From JAFLCM01 sp046154665 (GTDB lineage Bacteria > Planctomycetota > Phycisphaerae > Phycisphaerales > UBA1924): DNA of 64,000 nt. Below the pieces are notes generated by a model. It worked only from the letters and a program-made list of their open reading frames with translations. It made no database searches and had not been told where the DNA came from. Below, one piece after another: positions 8,307-16,205 of the stretch (within the stretch, counting starts at the first letter, position 1; every line of letters begins with the position of its first letter). The position numbers and the translations under genes are program-made. The DNA is taken from NCBI GenBank assembly GCA_046154665.1, contig JBJXFG010000047.1:1-64000 (forward strand), written 5' to 3'.

Positions 8307-8789
8307 ATGCCCGAGCCGGACACAGCCAAGGTCGACGCCCGATGGGCCGATCGTCTGCGCGAGCGGGGGATGCGGGTCACGCGGTCGCGGCTCGAGGTGC
8401 TGCGGGTGCTGGGGGCGTCGCCCTCGCCGATGCAGGCGCAGGAAATCATCGAAGCGCTGAGCGACGAGCACACCGACCGTGTGACGGTCTATCGCACGCT
8501 CAACTCGCTGGTGGAATCGGGCATGGCCCACAAAGTCGACCCCGGCGACCGCGTGTGGCGCTACGGCCTGCTCGCTTCGGCGAGCCGGCACGGGACCGCT
8601 CATGGAGGTGCCGCCGGCGGTCACGAGGCCCACGCGCACTTTGTGTGCGACGATTGCGGCACCATCCGCTGCCTCGAAGACGCAACCATCCGCGTCTCAC
8701 TCAACGCCAAGCCCGACGGCGAGAAGTTCAAGATCACCCAGAAAGACGTCTACCTGCACGGGACGTGCGAGAAGTGCCTTGAGGAATGA
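8307..8789 (+). CDS. Fur-family metal-responsive repressor
   Basis: A 160-residue member of the Fur/Zur/PerR family, which bind DNA as metal-loaded dimers. The winged helix is seen in MRVTRSRLEVLRVLGA and DRVTVYRTLNSLVESG. The dimerisation half has HAHFVCDDCGTIRCL and ends with CEKC, giving the two CxxC pairs of the structural zinc site. A His-rich loop (HGTAHGGAAGGHEAHAH) lies between the domains. Which metal or peroxide is sensed cannot be told. The ATG at 8307 follows a TACCCT box by six bases, suggesting a leaderless mRNA; an earlier ATG at 8274 is possible. Confidence 0.9.
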   Translation: MPEPDTAKVDARWADRLRERGMRVTRSRLEVLRVLGASPSPMQAQEIIEALSDEHTDRVTVYRTLNSLVESGMAHKVDPGDRVWRYGLLASASRHGTAHGGAAGGHEAHAHFVCDDCGTIRCLEDATIRVSLNAKPDGEKFKITQKDVYLHGTCEKCLEE

Positions 8790-8795
8790 CGGGGG

Positions 8796-8835
8796 AAGGC
8801 ACGGAGGCACGCAGGCACGAAGGCACGGAGTGAGA
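8796..8835. repeat. AGGCACGA tandem-like repeat, copy 1
   Basis: Run of GGCACGGA/GGCACGCA/GGCACGAA units after the Fur-family gene. A sister tract is at 61185-61212, and the AAGGCATC units at 6702-6792 look related. Confidence 0.6.
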
Positions 8836-8861
8836 AGGCATTCCGCTTCACGGCTTGTGTG

Positions 8862-8918
8862 CGGCCGCCTTCATTTGCTGCTTTACTGATTCGCTGCTTT
8901 GCTGCTCTTCAGGCCGCC
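8862..8918. repeat. AGCAAAGCAGCAAA-type repeat, copy 2 (inverted)
   Basis: TTCATTTGCTGCTTTACTG and TTCGCTGCTTTGCTGCTCTT form the inverted, diverged version of the element at 4562-4619. It overlaps the stop codon of the small gene at 8909-9238. Confidence 0.6.
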
Positions 8919-9238
8919 AGCGGGCGGCTGTCGTGCGGGTCTTCGTTCAGGCGGGCGAAGGGGAAGACGAAGGGGTCTTCGAGTTCGGCTTCGAGCTCGT
9001 CGAGCCGCGCCTGCATCTGATCGAGCGACTGCTCGAGCCCGCGGGCGATGCTCAGCGCATCCTCGACCTGCTCCAGCACCGGCGCGGCGGCGATGCCGAA
9101 CACGCCGCCGGGCGGGAACTTCAGCGGGCCGGTGGTTCTCGGAGTCGGGCGCGTGGGCTTTCTTTCGCTCCGGCTGTGCGCCGAGGCCTTGCCCTGTCGC
9201 CCGTCGGATTGAGAGGTGTTGAGGTGTAGGCGGTCCAT
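8909..9238 (-). CDS. Small protein with short coiled coil, function unknown
   Basis: A 109-residue protein without a recognised family. The first 35 residues are basic and Ser/Thr/Pro-rich, followed by FPPGGVFGIAAAPVLEQVED and a heptad-like helix (SIARGLEQSLDQMQARLDEL, then EAELE) typical of a short coiled coil. The base composition and strong third-position GC in the helix region favour real coding. It lies downstream of plsY on the same strand, but a terminator at 9421-9456 separates them. Confidence 0.55.
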   Translation of the reverse strand: MDRLHLNTSQSDGRQGKASAHSRSERKPTRPTPRTTGPLKFPPGGVFGIAAAPVLEQVEDALSIARGLEQSLDQMQARLDELEAELEDPFVFPFARLNEDPHDSRPLAA

Positions 9239-9420
9239 CGCGCGGCTCCGATTGCGGGTTGCGACGCGAGCCTCGCGGCCCGCGGGTGTCCTCGGGGATG
9301 AAAACGGTGGGCCGTCCCTGGCCCGCCGTGGCGGTGTTCCGCCGGCATACTCCCACCCGTCGATCGGACAATCAGCGGATCGAGTTCACCCGGGTTTCAA
9401 GCGCCGCCCCGGGCGTCCGC

Positions 9421-9456
9421 AAAAAAGCACGCCGATCGTCCCACGCACGGGGCGTG
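9421..9456 (-). terminator. Intrinsic terminator downstream of plsY
   Basis: Read on the minus strand, CACGCC pairs with GGCGTG around an inner partly paired loop, followed directly by CTTTTTT. It ends the plsY transcript before the small gene at 8909-9238. Confidence 0.6.
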
Positions 9457-9508
9457 ATCGGACCGGCAAAAATCCCCTTGATCGGGTCAGGCCGCTTCCC
9501 CCGAATCG

Positions 9509-10261
9509 TTAGCGGGTCGTGCCCGACTGGGACGTGGTTTTTCCCGGCTGCGGGATGAATGCCGGGGGGTCCACCGCGGGGCGCTTCTGGCCAATCCGCG
9601 GCTCAGTTCCGGCGCGGACGCGGGCCAGGTTCGCCCGGTGCTTCCACACCACCAGCAACGCGAGCACGGCCGTCACGACGAAGTAAGGCGCGGCGAGCCT
9701 CCACCCATCAGGGCCGAAAAGCGGCACGGGCCAGCCGATGGCGCGCAGCGCCAGCACCGTCACAGGCAAACTCAGAGACGCCACGCACGACGACACGCTG
9801 ACCATCCGGCTCAGCGCCAGCACGATGAGCCACAGCACCAGCGCGATCGCGGCGGGCGCGCTCACGCCGGGGTGCGTCGCGAGCATCACGCCGAACCCCG
9901 TCGCCACACCCTTGCCGCCCTTGAACTTCAGGAAGATCGGGAACACATGCCCCAGCATCGCCGCGGCACCCACGCCCAGCCAGCACAGTGCATCCACGGC
10001 GCTCGGCGACGGTTCCCCCAGCACGCCCGTCCACCACCCCGACACCAGCACCGGCACGACTCCCTTGAAAAAGTCGAGGCCGAAGCACAAGAACCCCCAC
10101 TTCTTTCCCAGCACACGCCCGACGTTGGTGGCCCCGATGTTCTTGCTGCCCAGGAGGCGCACGTCGACGCCGCGCATCAAGCCGATGATCAACCCGAAAG
10201 GGATCGATCCGAGCAAATAGGCACCGAGAGCGAGCAGAAGCCAAACGATGGTGGGGTTCAC
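9509..10261 (-). CDS. plsY: Glycerol-3-phosphate acyltransferase PlsY
   Basis: Membrane enzyme that transfers an acyl chain from acyl-phosphate to glycerol-3-phosphate, starting phospholipid synthesis. The 250-residue protein has five or more hydrophobic segments and the family signatures GSIPFGLIIG, GSKNIGATNVGRVLG, FGLDFFKGVVPVL, GHVFPIFLKFKGGKGVATG and the closing WKHRANLARVRAGTEPRIG. A 40-residue polar Pro/Gln tail follows. It is divergent from the DUF1275-STAS gene; PlsX is not in the window. Confidence 0.95.
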   Translation of the reverse strand: MNPTIVWLLLALGAYLLGSIPFGLIIGLMRGVDVRLLGSKNIGATNVGRVLGKKWGFLCFGLDFFKGVVPVLVSGWWTGVLGEPSPSAVDALCWLGVGAAAMLGHVFPIFLKFKGGKGVATGFGVMLATHPGVSAPAAIALVLWLIVLALSRMVSVSSCVASLSLPVTVLALRAIGWPVPLFGPDGWRLAAPYFVVTAVLALLVVWKHRANLARVRAGTEPRIGQKRPAVDPPAFIPQPGKTTSQSGTTR

Positions 10262-10401
10262 AGTGGAGGAGATTAACCGTCTGGGACCATCAGGGCCTCG
10301 GGCAAAGCGCAGCCCAATAATCCGCTTTCACCTATAGGCGCGGCTTTGTCGGGCGAAGCTCGCGGATGGGCCAGCACGACGCCCGATAGCACCGCTGTTG
10401 G

Positions 10402-10440
10402 CTCCCACCCGACTGCCGACTCCCCACTCCCGACTCCCGC
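10402..10440. repeat. ACTCCCG/ACTGCCG heptamer tract, copy 1
   Basis: Seven-base units of ACTCCCG and ACTGCCG type, 30 bases before the start codon of the gene at 10470. Runs of nine and ten C (10443-10451 and 10453-10462) follow directly. Confidence 0.7.
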
Positions 10441-10469
10441 CGCCCCCCCCCGCCCCCCCCCCGCCCCTC

Positions 10470-11681
10470 ATGCTCGCCGTCCAGGCCCATTCCTTCACCC
10501 AGCAGGCCCGGCTGGCGATCACCCTCGCCTGGGTCGCGGGGTACACCAACCTGTTGACCATCCTCGCCTGCGGCACCGTCACCTCGCACATGACGGGCAC
10601 CACCTCAAATCTGGGGCGCGACATCGTCGAGGGCAAGTGGGCGCTGGCGGGCTTCGCGCTGTATGTGCTGGTGATGTTCTTCCTGGGCGCGGCGCTCTCC
10701 GGCGTCGCCACCGAGACGGCCCGAAGGCGCGGGTGGAACTCGGTCTACGTCCTGCCTGTGGCGATCGAGACGCTGCTGCTGGCCTTTTTCGCCGGGTGCG
10801 TCGAGGCCCAGAACCACGAGCCCGTCACCGGCGGCTCGATGCTCTACATGATGACCGGCGTCGCCGCCGCCGCGATGGGCATCCAGAACGCCACCATCAC
10901 GCGGATCTCTTCAGGCGTCGTCCGCACCACGCACGTCACCGGCGTGCTGACCGACCTGGGCACCGAGACCGTGCAGTTTCTCTACTGGCTCCGCGACCGC
11001 GTCCGCACGGGCGGGCCGTCGGTGACGCCGGAACGCGTCGGCGACGACGCGCCCCCCGCCGACCTGCTGCACAGCGTGCAGGCCCACCCCAGCGCGCGCC
11101 GGTTGGCGCTACTCGCGTCGATCGTCGGCGGGTTCGCGCTGGGCGCGGGGCTGGGCACGTTGGCGTACGAGCAGCTGCCGCGCTTCGCCATGTTCCCCCC
11201 GGTGCTGCTGCTGCTGTGGATCATCTATCAAGACGTGACCATGCCGATCGCGGCGATCGAGAAGTCGGAACTGATGGACGACGAATCGGTGGGGCTGCCG
11301 GCATCGCTCTCGGTGTACCACCTGCGCCGACGCAAGGGCGGCTCGGGCATCGCCTCAAAGATGCACCGGATGCCGAACCTGCTGGAGTGGAGCGAGCGCC
11401 TGCCGCACGCTTCGAGGGTGGTGGTGCTCGACGTGGCGGCGGTCGAGCAACTCGACGCCAACTCGGCGCTCGAGCTTCGTGCCCTCCTGGTCCGCTTCAA
11501 GACCCAGCGCCGACGCCTCATCATCAGCGGCATCACCCACGAGCAGTACCGGCGCCTGCGCCACATGGGCGCGGGCGAGCACCTCAGGCCGTCGAACACC
11601 TGCCCGGACCTTGATCTGGCGATCGCCCGAGGACTGAATCTCCTGGCGGACCAGGGGCACGAGAGCTCGGGAGAGCGATAG
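10470..11681 (+). CDS. DUF1275 (YoaK-type) membrane protein fused to STAS domain
   Basis: A 403-residue protein. Residues 1 to about 265 form a DUF1275 membrane domain with six or so hydrophobic helices and the family pattern AWVAGYTNLLTILACGTVTS, HMTGTTSNLG and TRISSGVVRTTHVTGVLTDLG. After a linker (about 270-310), residues 310-395 look like a STAS domain: SRVVVLDVAAVEQLDANSAL, LELRALLVRF and RRRLIISGITHE. In SulP anion transporters a STAS domain is likewise attached to the membrane part, but DUF1275 proteins normally lack it. Substrate unknown. The ATG at 10470 lies right after long C-tracts, with no Shine-Dalgarno site. Confidence 0.85.
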   Translation: MLAVQAHSFTQQARLAITLAWVAGYTNLLTILACGTVTSHMTGTTSNLGRDIVEGKWALAGFALYVLVMFFLGAALSGVATETARRRGWNSVYVLPVAIETLLLAFFAGCVEAQNHEPVTGGSMLYMMTGVAAAAMGIQNATITRISSGVVRTTHVTGVLTDLGTETVQFLYWLRDRVRTGGPSVTPERVGDDAPPADLLHSVQAHPSARRLALLASIVGGFALGAGLGTLAYEQLPRFAMFPPVLLLLWIIYQDVTMPIAAIEKSELMDDESVGLPASLSVYHLRRRKGGSGIASKMHRMPNLLEWSERLPHASRVVVLDVAAVEQLDANSALELRALLVRFKTQRRRLIISGITHEQYRRLRHMGAGEHLRPSNTCPDLDLAIARGLNLLADQGHESSGER

Positions 11682-11861
11682 AGGCAGGAAATGGCAAGTG
11701 GCATCGAGCACATTGCAAAGAGCAAGCTGGGCAGTGGGCATTCGGGTGTCGGCAATCAAAACACTGCAAGGATCTCGTTCGATTTCCAGGCTCGCGTCGC
11801 ATCTCGTCGCGGCGAGTCACGCACAACACGCAACGCACAACACATAATGTGCGGTTGTCAC

Positions 11862-12111
11862 CGCCCGGAGGGCGCATCGATCTTTGCCAGGGGCGCGGCG
11901 AGTCTTCGAGCAAGCCCCGGGAAGACGGTGCGGGTGAGTGCCGCCCGGAGGGCGGACGAGCTGAGGCCATGCGACCTGGAGCGGCGATCAGCGCGCCGCG
12001 AGACGTGACTTCGTTCGCCCTCCGGGCGAACGATTCTTGAGCACGGAATCCAGGGGCTTGCTCGCGTTGCTCGCCGCGCCCCTGCCAAAGATCGATGCGC
12101 CCTCCGGGCGT
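11862..12111. repeat. Roughly 250-bp element with about 60-bp inverted arms
   Basis: The left arm (11862-11920) and right arm (12051-12111) are near-perfect inverted copies, sharing GGGCGCATCGATCTTTG and CAGGGGCGCGGCGAG. Two inner copies of CCCGGAGGGCG (about 11944-11954, and inverted at about 12017-12027) nest inside. It fills most of the 600-bp gap between convergent genes. No transposase is inside; it could be a MITE-like or other palindromic dispersed element. Confidence 0.8.
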
Positions 12112-12189
12112 GAAACAGGCAACGCTTGCACGAACGTCTGACGCCACGCGCCAGGAAGTCAGTTGCGATCCGTACAAAATCTGGATACT

Positions 12190-12310
12190 CGACTCCCCTC
12201 TCCCCTCTCCCCACTCCCCTCTCCCCACTCCCGACTCCCGACTCCCGACTCCCGACTGCCCACTGCCCACTGCCCACTGCCCATTTGCTATCTGCCACTT
12301 GCCAGTTGCG
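12190..12310. repeat. ACTCCCG/ACTGCCC heptamer tract, copy 2
   Basis: The longest tract: CCCCTCT/CCCCACT units, then four ACTCCCG, then about four ACTGCCC, decaying into TATCTGCCACTTGCCAGTTG. The last bases overlap the 3' end of the MFS gene, whose final residues (KSQLASGR) are read from it. Confidence 0.8.
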
Positions 12311-13727
12311 ATTTCCCTCCCCCGCCGCCCAACATCACCACCATGACCATCGCCACGCCCACCCAGATCACGCCGCTCCAATAGGGTGAGTTGGGTGCGA
12401 CGTGGTCGAACATCACGCCGCCCAGCAGCGGGCCGGCGACCCGGGTGAGGCTGACCATCGAGGTGCTGATGCCCATCGCCGCGCCCTGGTGCCCGCTCGG
12501 TGCGGCGCGCGAGACGACACCCGTCAGCGTCGGGCTGGTCAGCGCGTGCCCGGCGGCGAACATCGCGATCCCCGTATAAAGCCCCACGAGCGTCCACCCG
12601 GGGCTGACGGGCGTAAAGGCGATGACGAGCAACCCGACGCCGAAGATCAGCAGCCCCGCGCGGGCCATGGCGCGGTCGTCGATGGTGCCTGAAAGACGCC
12701 GCACCACCACGCCCTGCATCAGCATGATGACCACGCCCATCCAACTAAACAGCATGGCGGCGTCGCGCGGGCCCATCGCGTACACGCGATCGAGATAAAC
12801 CCCGAGGTTGTTGCTCAACGCGGCGAACGGCACCCCCACACACACCAGCGCAAGCACGCCCCAGCGCACGCCGGGGATGCGCCAGCCCCACCCCGCGTGG
12901 GCCAGCGGGTTCAGCTCGCGCAGCGTGATGGTGGCGGACCGGCGCCGCGAGGGCGGCAACGTCTCCGGCATCCGCCACAGCGCGAACACGCCAGCGATCA
13001 GCGACAACGCGCCGGCGGTGAACACCGGCGCCGTCAGCGCCGCCTTGTCCGCCAGCACCCCGCCCAGCATCGGCCCCAGAACAAAACCGAGACCCATCGC
13101 CACACCGATGAGCGCAAACGATCGGCTGCGCCTGCTCGCCGGGGTCACGTCGGCGAGCGCGGCCTGCGCCGTCGAAATGTTCGCCCCCGTCACGCCGTCG
13201 ATCACGCGCGCCAACAGCATCACCCACAGCGCACCGGCGAGGCCGAGCACGGCATAACCGACCGCCGAGCCGAACAAACTCAGCCCGAGCACCGCACGCC
13301 GACCGACACGGTCCGAGAGAGCCCCAAGCGCCGGCGTGGCGACAAACTGCGCCAAAGCAAACGCCGCCCCCAGCACACCCACCGCCAGCGCGCTGTCTTC
13401 GAAGCGCTCGACCAGATGCGGGATCACCGGCAGCAGCACACCCAGGCCGAGGAAATCGATGAAGACGGTGAGGAAAACGATGCCGCTGACACGATGGCGG
13501 CGGGCTCGTTCGTCAGGAGACTCGGAGGTGAGCTCGGTGGAAGCGTGCGGCCCACCCCCCTCGGCGCCAGCGATCCACTCATCCCCGAAGAGCACGCCAC
13601 CCGGTGCGCTGTCCTCCGCACGAAAGCCCGACCGCTGGCCGCTGGCCAAGTCGCCCGCCGAGCCCGAAAGCGCGGGAGAGTTCTCAATGTCCGACGGGGA
13701 CTCGGGCTGGACAGGTGCGGTTGCCAA
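12288..13727 (-). CDS. MFS drug-type efflux transporter
   Basis: Twelve-helix major facilitator protein of about 479 residues in the tetracycline/multidrug exporter group. Between helices 2 and 3 lies GALSDRVGRRAVLGLSLFGS (motif A) and in helix 5 GPMLGGVLAD (motif C of exporters). About 95 polar, low-complexity residues precede helix 1 if the TTG at 13727 is used; the GTG at 13595 would shorten this. The TTG is favoured because a good promoter (TTGGAC, 17 bases, TATAGT) gives a start of transcription near 13736. The C-terminus runs into a simple-sequence tract. Substrate not determined. Confidence 0.88.
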   Translation of the reverse strand: MATAPVQPESPSDIENSPALSGSAGDLASGQRSGFRAEDSAPGGVLFGDEWIAGAEGGGPHASTELTSESPDERARRHRVSGIVFLTVFIDFLGLGVLLPVIPHLVERFEDSALAVGVLGAAFALAQFVATPALGALSDRVGRRAVLGLSLFGSAVGYAVLGLAGALWVMLLARVIDGVTGANISTAQAALADVTPASRRSRSFALIGVAMGLGFVLGPMLGGVLADKAALTAPVFTAGALSLIAGVFALWRMPETLPPSRRRSATITLRELNPLAHAGWGWRIPGVRWGVLALVCVGVPFAALSNNLGVYLDRVYAMGPRDAAMLFSWMGVVIMLMQGVVVRRLSGTIDDRAMARAGLLIFGVGLLVIAFTPVSPGWTLVGLYTGIAMFAAGHALTSPTLTGVVSRAAPSGHQGAAMGISTSMVSLTRVAGPLLGGVMFDHVAPNSPYWSGVIWVGVAMVMVVMLGGGGGKSQLASGR

Positions 13728-13743
13728 GTGCGACTCAGTCTCA

Positions 13744-13772
13744 ACTATAGCGATTTCGAGGTCCGCCGTCCA
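13744..13772 (-). promoter_or_regulatory. Sigma-70 type promoter of the MFS gene
   Basis: On the minus strand TTGGAC (13772-13767), a 17-base spacer and TATAGT (13749-13744). Predicted transcription start is near 13736, about nine bases before the TTG start codon. Confidence 0.6.
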
Positions 13773-13953
13773 AGGATGCTCCGTACTTCGTTTCGGTTGA
13801 TGACGCGATTGTGCGCTGAGAATCACGCCGTGTGGAGTACGCTTCAAACGTTGATGCCACTTTGTCCGTGTCCGCGACGCGAGGGCAAGCGTCCGCCACC
13901 TCCCCCCAGGGGAAGCTGGCCACCCCGTTGCAACGAACGAGAGAGGCACCATC

Positions 13954-15588
13954 TTGTTGTTCCAGATCCCGAGTTCGTTCCACGATGCGGTTCGACCAGT
14001 GCCGTCGGCGATCCGCGGGGCCGTCGTTGCCCTCACGCTGCTGCTGACGGTGGCGTGGGCCGCGCCAGCGAGAGCCCAGTGCCCCCCGGCGTGGGTGCCG
14101 GGGTTTGGGACGACCGGCATGATCACCTATTACGATCCCAAACTACCGAACACCCCCGTTGTCTTTGCCCTGGCGTCGCTGCCGGGCGGGGACGTCATCG
14201 TGGGTGGGGCGTTCAACAACGCCGGGGGCGCGCCGGCGAGCAACATCTCCCGCTACAACCCGACCACTGGCGTCTGGACCGGCTTGGGCGGCGGAATCAA
14301 CGGCTCCGTGAACGCCCTGGCAGCTCTACCCGGCGGCGACTTCATCGTTGGTGGGTTCTTCGACAACGCCGGGGGCGTCGCGGTGAGCAACAACATTGCT
14401 CGCCTCAACCCGACCACGGGCGTCTGGACCTCTTTGGGAGGCGGAACCAACAGCACCGTCAGCGCCCTGGCCGTTCTGCCCGGTGGCGACGTGATCGCGG
14501 GCGGCAGCTTCACCGACTTGGGTGGCGTGTCGGCCAACCGCATCGCCCGCTACAACCCGACCACCAACACGTGGTCGTCGCTTGGGTCGGGCGTTATCAA
14601 CACTGGAGCAGGCGGTTCTGGTGGCATCATCGCCCTGGCGGTCTTGCCGGGTGGTGACGTGATCGCGGGCGGCCTCTTCAACTTCGCCGGGGGTGTCCCG
14701 GCGAGAAACATCGCCCGCTACAACCCGACCACCGGTGACTGGTCACCTCTTGGGTTGGGCGTATTCACCCCTCCACCGTTCGGTAGTTCCGTCTCCGCGC
14801 TGGCGGTCCTTCCGGGTGGTGACGTGATCGCGGGCGGCGAATTCAACACTGCCGGGAGCATCGCGGCGAGCAACATCGCCCGCTATAACACGACCACCGG
14901 CGCATGGACGGCCTTGGGAACGGGCACCAGCGGCTACGTTCGGGCTCTGCTGGCCACGCCAGGCGGTGATGTGTTTGTGGCCGGCGCTTTCACTCTCGCC
15001 GGGAACGCGGTGGTCAATGGCATCGCTCGAGTCAACTCCGCCACCGGCGTGTGGACGCCCATTGGGAGCGGGATTGCGGGCGGAGATTTTTCTCCCACCG
15101 GGTACGGACTGGCGTCGCTTCCCGGTGTGGCGGGTGATGTGATCTTGGGAGGGGAGTTCACGAGTGCCGGCGGATTGGGGGCAAACCGCGTCGCCCGCTT
15201 CACCCAGGGCGCAAACGGGCCGAGCATCATCTCGCAGCCGCTCCCGATCGTGACAGCGACATCTGCCAGCGCCTTCTTCGGCGTGACAGCCAGTGGTGGC
15301 GCCGGCAGCGGCACACTGACGTACCAATGGCGCAAGGGCGGTGTGGCGATCAACACCATCACCAACCCTTCGGCCGCGACGCCAGTGCTCTCGCTGACCA
15401 ACGTGCAGGCCGCCGACCTCGGCTCATATGACTGTCTCGTGACCGACTCGTGCGGCGGCACGCCCAGCAACCCAGCGACACTTTCGTTCACGGTCACTCC
15501 CTGCGTCGGCGATCTCACAGGCGACGGCGTCGTCAACACCGCCGACTTGGTCCGGTTCCTCGGCCAGTTCGGGCGCACCTGCCCTTGA
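13954..15588 (+). CDS. Exported repeat (beta-propeller-like) protein with dockerin-like C-terminus
   Basis: A 544-residue exported protein. Signal peptide about 1-42 with the hydrophobic core AVVALTLLLTVAWAAPARAQ. Residues 60-410 hold about seven repeats of the form LPGGDVIAGG...ASNIARYNPTTG.W..LG.G, a Kelch/propeller-like pattern. An immunoglobulin-like segment follows (LTYQWRKGGVAI, LGSYDCLVTDSCGG) and then a dockerin-like end, CVGDLTGDGVVNTADLVRFL. Start is the TTG at 13954, with GAGAGG about eight bases upstream. It is divergent from the MFS gene. The role is unknown; extracellular binding is a reasonable guess. Confidence 0.85.
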   Translation: MLFQIPSSFHDAVRPVPSAIRGAVVALTLLLTVAWAAPARAQCPPAWVPGFGTTGMITYYDPKLPNTPVVFALASLPGGDVIVGGAFNNAGGAPASNISRYNPTTGVWTGLGGGINGSVNALAALPGGDFIVGGFFDNAGGVAVSNNIARLNPTTGVWTSLGGGTNSTVSALAVLPGGDVIAGGSFTDLGGVSANRIARYNPTTNTWSSLGSGVINTGAGGSGGIIALAVLPGGDVIAGGLFNFAGGVPARNIARYNPTTGDWSPLGLGVFTPPPFGSSVSALAVLPGGDVIAGGEFNTAGSIAASNIARYNTTTGAWTALGTGTSGYVRALLATPGGDVFVAGAFTLAGNAVVNGIARVNSATGVWTPIGSGIAGGDFSPTGYGLASLPGVAGDVILGGEFTSAGGLGANRVARFTQGANGPSIISQPLPIVTATSASAFFGVTASGGAGSGTLTYQWRKGGVAINTITNPSAATPVLSLTNVQAADLGSYDCLVTDSCGGTPSNPATLSFTVTPCVGDLTGDGVVNTADLVRFLGQFGRTCP

Positions 15589-15630
15589 TGCCCAGATGCC
15601 GATCCAGGTGGCCGCCTCACAGCCTTTGAC

Positions 15631-16095
15631 TCACCTCACACCCGTCGACCCGAACCCGCCGCTGCCTCTGGCCGTTTCGCTAAGTTCCCCCACCTCCACG
15701 ATCGCCGCACGGCTGACCGGGGCGATGACGAGCTGGGCGATCCGCATGCCCGGTTCGACCGTGAACGGCTGCTTCCCGAGATTGATGAGGGCGACCATCA
15801 TCTCGCCGCGGTAGTCGGCATCGACGGTGCCGGGCGCGTTGGGCACGGTGACGCCGAACTTGGTGGCGAGGCCGGAACGCGGACGGACCTGGCCCTCGAA
15901 CCCGTGGGGGATCGCCACGGCAAACCCGAGCGGGATGACGCGGATGTCGCCGGGCGCGAGGACGACCGTCTCGCCGACGGGGATGCAAGCGTGCAGGTCC
16001 ATGCCGGCGGCGTGGTCGGTCTGGTAACGCGGGATGACGGCACCCTCACGCAGGCGCTTGAAGTGGAGGGTGAGGGGGGCGGAGGTGCTGGCCAT
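15631..16095 (-). CDS. dut: dUTP diphosphatase
   Basis: Trimeric-type dUTPase, 154 residues, which hydrolyses dUTP to dUMP and pyrophosphate. All five motifs are visible: AAGMDLHAC, RPRSGLATKFGV, NAPGTVDADYRGEMMVALIN, RIAQLVIAPV and the C-terminal RGSGGFGSTG. The ATG at 16095 has a TACCCT box ending five bases upstream (16101-16106), suggesting leaderless expression. It lies between two exported-protein genes, convergent with the one at 13954. Confidence 0.96.
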   Translation of the reverse strand: MASTSAPLTLHFKRLREGAVIPRYQTDHAAGMDLHACIPVGETVVLAPGDIRVIPLGFAVAIPHGFEGQVRPRSGLATKFGVTVPNAPGTVDADYRGEMMVALINLGKQPFTVEPGMRIAQLVIAPVSRAAIVEVGELSETARGSGGFGSTGVR

Positions 16096-16205
16096 GCCCG
16101 AGGGTATGGCGCGGGGTCCGGGTGTCGGGGTGCAGGGTTCGGGCGGCCGGAGCGTTCCGCATGCGGACCGATCCCTGAACCCCGACACCCGGATCCCCTG
16201 CCCTC

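Noticed and set aside
12190..12310. Possible CRISPR array in the ACTCCCG/ACTGCCC tract
   Set aside because: Units are 7 bases without spacers, and there are no cas genes; it is a simple-sequence repeat.
13728..14126. N-terminal extension of the MFS gene back to 14126
   Set aside because: It would overlap the divergent exported-protein gene and its promoter region, and the extra residues lack any domain.
14253..14543. Minus-strand frame opposite the Kelch-like repeats at 13954
   Set aside because: Its apparent internal repeats (TPVVGL, PPGRTARA) only mirror the repeats of the plus-strand gene.
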